In this document: one piece after another, positions 55,358-64,000 of the stretch | Numbering within the stretch: the first letter of the stretch is position 1 | Layout of the letters: the number at the start of each line of letters is the position of its first letter | Source of the DNA: Locusta migratoria | Lineage: Eukaryota; Arthropoda; Insecta; Orthoptera; Acrididae | Direction of reading: 5' to 3' | DNA length: 64,000 nt | Assembly (NCBI GenBank): GCA_026315105.1 | Contig: CM048744.1 | Span: 27,569,759 to 27,633,758, forward strand | Notes under the pieces: generated by a model | Databases searched by the model: none | What the model saw: the letters and a program-made list of their open reading frames with translations, nothing else | Told to the model about the DNA's origin: nothing | Position numbers and translations under genes: made by a program

Positions 55358-56682
55358 AAATTGCTGCACCAGGAAGAAATGCAGACGATAAACGGGTATT
55401 CATTGGATAAATGGATTGTACTAGAACTGATATGTGATCACATGTTCACGCAATTTGGGTGCATATATCCTGAGAAATCAGTACCTCTGGCCGTAATAAC
55501 GGCCTTGAGACGTCTGGGCATTCAGTCAAACAGAACTTGGATGGCGTGTACAGGTTCAGATACCAATGCAGCTTCAACACGATACCACAGTTCATCAACA
55601 GTATTGACTGACGTATTGTGACGAGCCAGTTGCTCGGTCACCATTGACCAGACGTTTCCATTGGTGAGAGATCTGGAGAATGTGCTGGCCAGGGCAGCAT
55701 CGAATATTTTCCGTATCCAGAAAGGCCCGTACAGGACCTGCAACATGCGGTCGTGCATTATCCTACTGAAATGTAGGTTTTCGCAGGCATCGAATGAAGA
55801 ATAGAGCCACGAGTCGTAACACATCTGAAATGTAACGGCCACTGTTCAAAGTGCCGTCGATGCGAACTAGAGGTGACCGAAACGTGTAATCAGTGGCACC
55901 CCATACCATCAAGCCGGTGATACACCAGTATGGCGATGACGAATACACGCTTCGAATGTGCGTCCACCACGATGTCGCCGAACACGGATGGGACCATCAT
56001 GATGGTGTGAACAGAATTTGGATTCATCCGAAAAAATCACGTTTTGCCATTGGTGCACACAGGTTCGTCCTTGCGTACACGATCGCAGGCGCTCATGTCT
56101 GTGACGCAGCGTCAAGGGTAACCGCAGCCATGGTCTCCGAGCTGAAAGTCCATGCTGCTGCAAACTTCGTCGAACTGTTCGTGCAGATGGTTGTTGTCTT
56201 GCAAACGTCCCCATCTGTTGACTCAGGGATCGAGAGTGGCTGCACGATTCGTTACAGCCATGCAGATAAGATGCCTGTCATCTCGACTGCGAGGCCGTTG
56301 GGATCCAGCACGGCGTTCCGTATTGCCCTCCTGAACTCACCGATTCCACATTCTAACAGTAATTGGATAGCGACCAACGCGAGCAGCAATGTCGCGATAA
56401 GATAAATCGCAATCGCGATAGGCGACCTTCATCAAAGTCGGTAACGTGATGGTATGCATTTCTGCTCCTTACAACAACGTTTCACCAGGCAACTCCGGTC
56501 AAGTGCTGTTTATGTATGAGAAATCGGTTGGAAACTTTCCTCATGTCAGCACGTTGTAGGTGTTGCCACCGGCGCCAACCTTGTATGAATGCTCTGAAAA
56601 GCTAATCATTTGCATATCACAGCATCTTCTTCCTGTCGGTTAAATTTCGCGTCTGTAGCACATCTTTGTGGTGTAGCAATTT
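55358..56682 (-). mobile_element. Tc1-like element with TA flanks
   Basis: Both ends read inward AAATTGCT(G/A)CACCA, at 55,358 and 56,682. TA flanks it at 55,356-55,357 and 56,683-56,684. The length of 1,325 bp suits a complete but decayed Tc1-type element. Confidence 0.75.
55520..56215 (-). pseudogene. Tc1-like transposase
   Basis: The minus strand from 56,214 gives SARTVRRSLQQHGLSARRPW (second HTH of the bipartite DNA-binding domain) and WQNVIFSDESKF with the first catalytic aspartate. In the next frame GLMVWGATDYTFRSPLVRID and TLNSGRYISDVLR follow (55,910-55,800), and near 55,680-55,590 NVWSMVTEQLARHN and VDELWYRVEAA represent the region after the third catalytic residue. The middle segment with the second aspartate is degraded (around 55,720). 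Two frameshifts at least; inactive. Confidence 0.75.
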
Positions 56683-56684
56683 TA

Positions 56685-57420
56685 ATGGCCTGGAGTGTAC
56701 CTATGGGATTCGTTACGTAAACACCAAGTCTTCCACCTCCCTCGCACTCCTGCCAACTGAGATCCGAAGCATCTGCTTCAAGTGGGTGTACAATGTTTTA
56801 CCGCCGAACCAGAGTATGTGCGATATACGACTTGTCGTTTCTGTTACTTGCCCCCAGTGTCAGGTCCCGGACACTAGACGCCACCGTCTTGAATGTCAAG
56901 GGGTATCATTTGTGTGGGCACTTGCCCGAGGCCTGTTGGCCCATATAAATCGAACCGCCCTCTCATAACGTGACAGTGGAATGGTTCACTGTTCCTGTTC
57001 AAATGTTCAAATGTTTGTACAGCTTATGGGACTTAACTACGGGGTCATCAGTCCCTAAACATACAAACTACTTATAAGCTACTTACGAACTAGGACGGCA
57101 CAAATATCCATGCCCGAGGGGGGATTCGAACCCCCGACCGTAGTGGCCGTGCAGACCGTGACTGAAGCGCCTCAGTCCCCTCGGCCACCGCGGCCGGCCA
57201 CTGTTCCTGACTTCCGGTCTTATCCAAGAACGAAATATAACTCTGCTGTATGGATAGTGGGACAAACGATGTACGCTAATATTGAACTCCATCTCTCTAA
57301 TGCCGTCGAGTTCATAGCATACTGCTTACCAGAAGTTACGCTCAAGTCCGGGATATCGACAGCATTTTGCGAACTTTATGCCGGCGGCGCTTGTTCGTGG
57401 ATACCAGTCTGCTCTTGGCC
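56685..57420 (+). pseudogene. LINE ORF2 C-terminal fragment split by a SINE
   Basis: The plus strand encodes SLALLPTEIRSICFKWVYNV and a cysteine-histidine cluster VTCPQCQVPDTRRHRLEC near 56,840-56,900, typical of the zinc-knuckle tail of several non-LTR retrotransposons. After the SINE, NITLLYGIVGQTMYANIELH and VEFIAYCLPEV continue the protein near 57,230-57,340. The RT itself is absent because the Tc1-like element ends just upstream. Clade uncertain. Confidence 0.45.
56998..57198 (-). repeat. SINE family A with 11-bp duplication
   Basis: CACTGTTCCTG occurs at 56,987-56,997 and 57,199-57,209. It interrupts the LINE fragment; a 164-codon plus-strand frame starting at 57,110 runs from the SINE into the LINE and is an artefact of the insertion. 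Confidence 0.9.
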
Positions 57421-58138
57421 GCTGACTGCGTCATGTGTTCTTCCAAGTGCCTCAACTGAGTGTGATGGCTGTTTTGCCGACGACACATCTCCAGATGGGT
57501 ACGGTGTTACTCCCGACCCCTCTTCGCTGACCAATCCACTACTAGCTGCAGCATGGCAGTTGCGTTTTATTTTACAGTTTCTCCTCCCAGAAGTGGGTAC
57601 CTAAGTGGTTCCTATGTTCTCAAGTTTTACTTCCCCTCCCATCAGGCGACGATGTGACCTGTAGGAGCAGTGTCTCCCACGCCCTCTTTAGTTCCCTTTA
57701 TCTTCTGCTATTTTAATGTTTAACCCTTCTTTTCGCGTCTTGTGTTGACACACGCTGTACCGACACGGACTTTATGTGCCCATAAGCTGCAGGGTTTTTA
57801 TGTTCCTTGCACACTTTTCGTCCTCATCGTTTTTGCAAACATCGGAAATGATGCTTTCCTTCAGGGCGCGAAGACTTTCCTTTTCAATTCCGACGAAGGG
57901 TGCTTTCTTAGTTTCGTTTTTCTTGTAAGGACTCAACCTTTCATTTTTAAGAATGTTCTGCTCGGCTGACTTGTCATGGTGTGAGACAGATAGGGTTGTA
58001 ATGACAGAAGATTCCCCCCCACCCCGCCAAAAAAAAGTTCTACAACAACTTTCTGTTATTATTACTATCCCTGTTACCATAATATTGTCATTTCCACTTC
58101 AATACTTCAGACCCTATATATCTCAACTGATTCCCTAA
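57421..58138. other. Unassigned region
   Basis: Nothing recognised. Confidence 0.35.
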
Positions 58139-58227
58139 TTGTTTTGGCCAGTGTATATAGGGTGTGTGTGTGTGTCTGTGTGTGTGTTGGAACATGCCAG
58201 TTTATATATATTTGGCTGTGTGTGTGC

Positions 58228-58274
<47 letters not shown>

Positions 58275-59474
58275 GGAGCATGCCAGTTTTATATAAATTT
58301 GTCTGTGTGCGTGTGTGCGTGTGTGTGTGTATGAATATATGTATGTATGTTCCACATCTCCTCCTAAACTATTGGACCAATTTCAACCAAACTTGGTACA
58401 CATGATCCTTTATATCAGGCAATAATCGCTGTCTGGGTAAAAACCACCTACGACACATACTTAAGGAGATATGACGTCGTAAACAATGACAGTCGTGAAA
58501 AACTTCCGCATCATGCGATAATATTCTACATCTGCTCCTAAACTAATGGACCGATTTCAACCAAATTTGGTACAAATATTCTTGAAGGTCAGTAATAATT
58601 TGCAGTAGTTGCAAAACCCACATACGATACATAGTTCATATGATATCACGCCATAAACAATTATATCTGTCCCATCTTGCGGCGTGTGATAGCGTGATTT
58701 TATTCGTCAACTATTTGAGAATGAGAGCACTTAGCGGCTTGCAATAAACTGTGAACATAATTTCAAATCTTTACGAGACATTGTCTCGTTGACAACCCCA
58801 ACAAAATGATGAAAGGAAAATATTTTATCGCTTACTACTTTTCCGATGTTCATGATGTATATCTACGTCATCTGGCATGACGTTACAAGTTATTACTTCT
58901 ATACTGTAGATTGTATTCGCTGTACAATTCGCAGACAGTAAACATTCATACCACTGAATGTTCCTTCGATGCTATGTCACAGTTCGACATATACTTCATG
59001 AGATATGAAGTGATAAACAATTTGGTTCATGAAAAACCGCATCATAATGCATGAGGTTTAGATTTACTACGTCCTTACTGCGTATACATATCACGGTATA
59101 TTCTGCAGACATTAGGCACATATACCTCTGAAAGTACCTTCGAATTTACTTCATAGTACAACATATATTTCAGGAGATATGACGTCGTAAACAGTGAGTC
59201 ACAAAAACTTTCCCATCACAAATATCAATAAATATTGTTTATCGTCAATTTTTGAATTAATGTTGTACATTATTTGTATTTTATTACTATTTTTCTTTCT
59301 TTCGATACTGGAATTAAAATTTTGTACATACGCATATTTCTTTCCTTTACTGTTTCATGATTTCTAAAATGTTTTCATGGATACATGAAATCTTTTTCGA
59401 GTTTTTATTTTCGTTTCTAATATAAGACTGGAAAAGTGGATATATACCCTGGCAATGTCGGAGCTAGTAGCTAG
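58139..59474 (+). mobile_element. Helitron copy 3, non-coding
   Basis: The 5' part is a TG microsatellite (about 58,160-58,335) within which a TGCCAGTTT-containing unit is duplicated. The body repeats the family blocks twice (ACCAATTTCAACCAAACTTG and GACCGATTTCAACCAAATTT). The 3' end is CTAG (59,471-59,474) followed by T, matching the Helitron CTRR rule better than the other copies. Confidence 0.6.
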
Positions 59475-61189
59475 TATTACCAGACCGAGCCACAGGGAAG
59501 CGCGGCCGGCTTCAGGCAGGTAGCCTATCAGCGTTAATGCGCTGCTGTCAGCGTGCTGCGGCCGCCTCCTTGCCAAGTAATTGACTTAACCCGCTCGCCT
59601 ACTCCGGTCCGCGGATGAAAGCGTTAATTAATACCGAATTACAGGAGGACTGCCGACCCGAGCCCTGTCTAGTGACGTGGCACCCCGCTCGTGTTGTTCC
59701 GGGACAGCAAATATCTTTTGTAATGAAAATTTTATTGGAACAGCTTCGGCGCTGTAATTTTTAATTAAAACTTGCTCCATTCATGGATAGCGACAGTGTG
59801 CGCCAAATTTTTGCTTTTGCTGCCCCGCTGACTTTGCGCTTGGCGTAATTCCGCATATAACATGCTGAAGCCGTTATTAACTTTTTTTTTTGCCTACTGC
59901 CGACGAGTTCTCAACACCAATAATTTTCGTTACTCGTTCCTGTTTAGTTGTTTGTGGCAGGATATTATTATTTAATTTTCATTGTGAGGTCTGAAGTCTT
60001 TCTTGGTTAATCATATCGATGTACCAACCAATTTCCCTCCTAGTAGTTACTTCGCATATCATAATCATGTCCTTTAATTACACATACCTGCTGAATTGTT
60101 TCGTATTACGACTTGCTTGCAAGTCTTGTATATCGGTTTTCTTATTTTTTATGTGCCAGATTTCCTGTCTCTGTGATCACTACAGTAGCGTATCCGGTAA
60201 TCGATGTTAATTCTCGAATGGTTTATAGATTTTAATCTCCGTTTATTGTATTTCTTCTTCTGCACATTTTTCTAATTATCTATTTGCAGACGTGATATAG
60301 CCACCTTCACGTTTCTTCATATTGCGATGTTTACCAAGCATCCTTGGAAGGATACCGTACTTGATTATGTCGTATTTGAATCACCTGGATACGAGATTTT
60401 GTGTGTCCTTCTTAGGCGTTCCAAGAGACTCGCGAAAGGTGTCTCATCGCTATCCATGAAGTATCAAATCTAAAATCATTTATAGTCTCCAAGCAGTTTG
60501 AAGCAAACACTGTTTCATCGCCCATAGCCTTTCCACTGACTATGTTCTGAACAGTGCTGTTCCTGTACACAGAACGTCGTACGTAGCCCTTTACTTATGC
60601 GTGTCACAAGTGGTAATTGGATCCACATTACAACTACGTCTACACGGGGCAGACAATACCAACACCTAATATTGGCACTGTACCTGTTAGTAAGGACTTG
60701 GTCTAACGTTGGTTTTGCAAAGAACTGCAACTCTCCGAGGAACAGTTTCGTAAAGTGTCTACGGTTTGCAACTGAATGTTACCCATTTTTGCACGAAAAT
60801 ATCCGCCTATTACGTCAACGATATTGAAGCTGTAAATTTAGACCTCCCTTTCTGCTTTAAAAACTCGCCATAATGATTCAGTAGATACGTGACTTTACTG
60901 TCCAGGAGAGATTTGATAACTTTCTGGTGACGTGCAAAGCGCGCCTGAACCTTTTAGGCGGTGTGTTCCTTCTCCCTTTTCGTACTGTAATTGCTTTTCA
61001 CATTTTTCTTCCGTGCCTTCCGTATCATTCTTACATTTTTCCACAACCCCAACTGGTGTTTTCCATTTTTCTTTAAATATGTTACTAGTATTGCAAGTGA
61101 TAGCCCGTAAATATTCACATCTCACAGCACCTGTGAGATCTAAAAATGGTGCTGATATCCTTGGATTCTGAACGTATTTCGTTCTACAA
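59475..61189. other. Repeat-free island, then unassigned DNA
   Basis: 59,480-59,900 has balanced composition, TTAATTAA-type cores (59,626; 59,760) and no repeat match in the window. From 59,900 to 61,189 nothing is recognised; frames on both strands appear incidental. Confidence 0.3.
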
Positions 61190-61625
61190 GTAAAATTCTT
61201 AGAAGCTAGAGTAATCAGTGTGGACTTGGAGTTAGCTTCTGACAGAGTTAATTCCAATGCCCTCTTTGGAAATCGGAAGGTGGTATGGATAAAATACAGA
61301 GGGCGAAAGGTTTTGCAACTTGCACGCATATCAGACTCAGTTATGAGAGACATGAAACGGAAGTACTGGTTGACAATGGACTGGATCAGAATTGTAGCAA
61401 ATCTACAATGTTATTCAATATGTGCACTGAGTAAGCAATACGGGAAATTGAAACAAAAATGGAAGAAAAATACGAGAAGCAATTAATATTAAAGTGTAGT
61501 AAATAAAAATTTTAGGTTTGCTGATGTATTTGTAATTCTGTTAGGCACAGCGAAGAATTTGGAAGAGCAGGAGAATCAACTGGATAGTGTTCTGAAAACA
61601 GGCTATAAGGTGAAGGTATGCAGTC
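61190..61625 (+). pseudogene. RTE-type RT fragment
   Basis: The plus strand starts at RT motif A, VDLELASDRVNSNALFGN (about 61,222), which keeps its aspartate but has lost the K-A-F of the motif. KVVWIKYRGRKVLQLAR follows. Frames then shift through a damaged motif B to KMEEKYEKQLILKCSK near 61,460. The catalytic box near 61,518 reads RFADVFVILLGTAKNLEE, with V for the second aspartate. It ends in SVLKTGYKVKV. It aligns with the matching part of the RTE copy at 15.4 kb but is a different, older family. Confidence 0.7.
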
Positions 61626-63214
61626 CGTTTTTAAGGCACCTGAAGGTGTTCATTTAGTGCAAAAAGCGCTAGGATTACAATAAAAGTACTACACTTATAC
61701 CCGTGTTGGTTTTTCTTCTTCGTCTTTTACGTATGAGCCCCTAGATGAGCATTATTTTATATGTTTCTCCTTTGTTTTCTCTCAATGTTACTCTTTTCTC
61801 TTTCCTGCCTAAATAGCTCTCGTCTTCTCGATTTTTCATGGAAATATTTGTAGTCCTTCAATTACTTTGTCAGTATTTTGAAGTATGTCCCTATCCCTTT
61901 CTTCTTTGCACCGTTTGTTATCCATTTTTAATTTACTAAAGTGAGTCAAGATTCTTTCTGTCGCTCACCTGGATTCGTTCTTTAATGGGGCGTAGAAAGC
62001 TATTCTCCTGTTCCTAATCAGGTCTGTAAGATTTTCTGTACGTGTATGAGGTTTATTACTATGGTGTGTTTATTGTTTAACCGGTCCCAAAACTTACTTA
62101 TAGCATTTTTCTTTCCCTAATTGTCAGTGCTTCTACCAATACCTTTTTGTTCAGAGTTAAACATCCTGTTGTTTAATGAGCTCCTCGACAAATTTCTGTC
62201 GAGTCGTGTGTAAGATTGGCACTGATGCATTTTAATTTAATATGACGTACATCTTAGTCAAGTAGTGTGCTGTTTTGAACTGATTAACTTTCCTTTAATG
62301 GCTTTTCCGAAATGTTTTGATCAGATACATCTTCCTCGTTTTTATTATGTTTGGAGCTGCCGTAATGTTTATCATAAATTTGGTTTTCTCAAAGCAGATT
62401 TGTAACACTGTTTCTTTACGCTCCTTATTTAAGCATTTATATTTGTTTAGTGGCTGTGTCCATTGATTACGAAAAATGCTAGCTAATCCGTAATCGCTTT
62501 CCGTTTCTGCTAAAGACACATACAGCCGAAAAGTAAACGATTACCACATTATAACTACTAACACTGTTTTCAAAGACTTTTGTGAAATAAACAAGTTTAC
62601 AAAGAATAAAATTAACATGAAAAAATCAATATCTGTTTTCTGTATGTTGCACAATTAATCATAATGAAATTATATAAATTTTCTTACAGTGAGACTAATA
62701 TTTGTTACTACTATTCAAAGTTTATTATCTTATATATGTACTTACATCTGCTTTTTTCCCATTACTATCTCACCTATCTGTGTCTGATCAGAATACAATG
62801 CGAGTTATTTGCACGGTCAACTAGTATTTGTTTAGTGGCTGTTTCCATTGATTACGAAAAATGCTAGGTAATCCGATATCACGGAACAAGCGATTACTTT
62901 CTTCTTTTATACCCTCTTTCATTTGATGTTCTCCATTTCGTATGTCTTTCTTTAGAACACAAAGAGCAGGGGAGAGATACCACGCCTCCGCCTCACTCTA
63001 ATATTAATCTCACAGACTTCTCGAAATTTTACATCTATATTTCAGTTTAGAATGGATCATCATTAGTGTTTCATTTATTATACTGTTAGTTTACTATTAA
63101 AGCGCAGCTCATTACTTCAAACAGTTCTTTCCTATCAACTAATTCACAGCATAAACTGAAATAAAAACAATAATAATAAATAAATAACATAATATAAAGT
63201 GATTGAGGGAAACC
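61626..63214. other. Unassigned AT-rich region
   Basis: A segment around GGCTGTKTCCATTGATTACG occurs at about 62,450 and 62,836, a short local duplication. Nothing else is recognised. Confidence 0.4.
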
Positions 63215-63345
63215 ATGTTAGCGACTGGCGACCGTTCCCGGCGGAGTCTAGAGTCCTACCTTGTGCATGGATGTGTGTGTTGTACTTAGTATACGTTAGT
63301 TTAGGGCAGTGTGTTACTCAAGGAACCGATGAACATAATAGTTTG
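63215..63345 (+). repeat. Diverged SINE, family G
   Basis: GCGGAGTCTAGAGTCCTACC (box B region), TGTGCATGGATGTGTGTG, ACGTTAGTTTAGGGCAG and GGAACCGATGAAC match the order seen at 26,845-26,965. Confidence 0.5.
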
Positions 63346-63599
63346 GTGTTTTAGGTACGCAGACTTTGGATTTTTTGAAAATTTGTTAGATCTTCCCCTC
63401 CTATGCACCGTTGTTTAAGTTGATGAGGCTGTTTTCATTAACGTATATATTACTCAGTTTTCACTGCTGTCCTATAATAAAATAGACAGGTACAGTATAT
63501 ATCCAAGAAGAAATGTAAGCGGTCCTGCTGTCCATCCACAGCATATGGCGAAAATACAGAAATTTTAAATTAGCACTACCGCGTAAACTTGGTATCGTT

Positions 63600-63784
63600 T
63601 GACACGTTACCGTACCACAGACTGCTAACGAAGGTGCGAGCTTATGAAATAGGTATCCAAATATGTGACTGGCTCAAAGATTACTTGAGTAATAGAACCC
63701 AGTGCGTTGTTATCGAAGGTGAGTGTTCATCAGAGACTAGGGTATCGTCGCGGTAGTGCGATAGGACCGCTATTATTTTCTATC
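63600..63784 (+). pseudogene. CR1/jockey-type RT fragment
   Basis: One plus-strand frame reads LLTKVRAYEIGIQICDWLKD then YLSNRTQCVVIEGECSS, the segment between RT motifs A and B. The next frame continues YRRGSAIGPLLFSIY, a damaged motif B. It is cut at 63,785 by the insertion of the next element, and the catalytic boxes are not included. Confidence 0.6.
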
Positions 63785-63786
63785 TA

Positions 63787-64000
63787 CAGGGTGTTACAAA
63801 AAGGTACGGCCAAACTTTCAGGAAACATTCCACTCACACAAAGAAAGAAAACATGTTATGTGGACATGTGTCCGATAACGCTTAATTTCCATGTTAGAGC
63901 TCATTTTAGTATTTCTCTTTCAATGTAAATTGAAATAATTCATGCAACAATTGTCAAAATACACAATTGTTTCGTTATTATGTACTGTACTTCCTCGATT
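63787..64000 (+). mobile_element. Terminal part of a mariner-type element, cut by the window edge
   Basis: It starts CAGGGTGTTACAAAAAGG right after TA (63,785-63,786) inside the RT fragment. The CAGGGTG start resembles that of the 46-kb element. I recognise the sequence type as a common insect mariner-like terminus, but only 214 bp are visible and the transposase lies outside. Confidence 0.55.

Noticed and set aside
57110..57604. 164-codon open frame on the plus strand
   Set aside because: It starts inside a SINE and runs into a LINE relic; it is a fusion created by the insertion.
58139..58405. Open frames over the TG microsatellite on both strands
   Set aside because: Simple repeats give open frames without selection; the translation is CVCV or HTHT repeats.
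60515..60730. Open frame on the minus strand as a LINE endonuclease piece
   Set aside because: No catalytic block could be identified in any frame of this segment.
1..64000. CRISPR array, operon structure or prokaryotic genes
   Set aside because: No spacer-repeat pattern, no ribosome-binding sites in front of open frames, and eukaryotic retroelements throughout.

Overview
The window reads as arthropod intergenic DNA made almost entirely of transposable elements. No host protein-coding gene, rRNA operon or CRISPR array is visible. The mix (tRNA-derived SINEs with a TTCGAA box B and an ACTTAACTACGGGGTCATCAG-type body, an RTE LINE, CR1/jockey LINEs whose 3' ends run into GTAGATGTAG, Tc1/mariner relics, Helitrons) is what I would expect of a very large insect genome. 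An orthopteran such as a grasshopper or locust is my best guess. That is recognition from memory, not a database result.

Layout. 1-5 kb: an inverted-repeat element, a mariner relic, a dead CR1-like LINE tail and two inverted SINEs. 5-14 kb: a jockey-like reverse transcriptase (RT) relic, several SINEs, a complete piggyBac-like element with a nested SINE, Tc1/mariner scraps and a SINE-in-SINE nest. 14.5-15.1 kb: a 205-bp tandem repeat. 15,400-18,686: a full-length RTE LINE with a 10-bp target-site duplication (TSD) and one long open frame. 22.6-24.8 kb: a LINE endonuclease relic, a mariner relic and a Penelope-like element tail with inverted terminal arms and a hammerhead-like motif. 28.4-34.2 kb: a minus-strand CR1-type LINE whose ORF1 carries an SGNH-esterase-like domain; it is split by a 2-kb DNA transposon (30,328-32,356) with a DUF7869-like transposase, an intron and a 6-bp TSD. 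37-38, 49.6-51.2 and 58.1-59.5 kb: three same-orientation Helitron copies, one keeping a helicase tail. 38.8-41 kb: Tc1 and jockey-like relics. 42.1-42.8 kb: a mariner fold-back palindrome. 46.2-47.4 kb: a Tc1/mariner element with long terminal inverted repeats (TIRs) and a SINE inserted in one of them. 54.3-57.4 kb: Tc1-like relics and a LINE C-terminus split by a SINE. 61.2-64 kb: an RTE relic, a CR1-like RT scrap and the start of another mariner-type element.

Nothing here works as a host pathway. The parts interact parasitically: SINEs sit inside DNA transposons and other SINEs, and a DNA transposon sits inside a LINE. Several insertions can be ordered from TSDs. Nearly every coding region is broken by stops, frameshifts or catalytic substitutions; the RTE frame at 15.7-18.7 kb is the only long one still open, and it has glutamate in place of the first RT catalytic aspartate. 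The features most worth follow-up are the DUF7869-like transposon, the Penelope-like tail, and the short box-B-less SINE found twice inside other SINEs.
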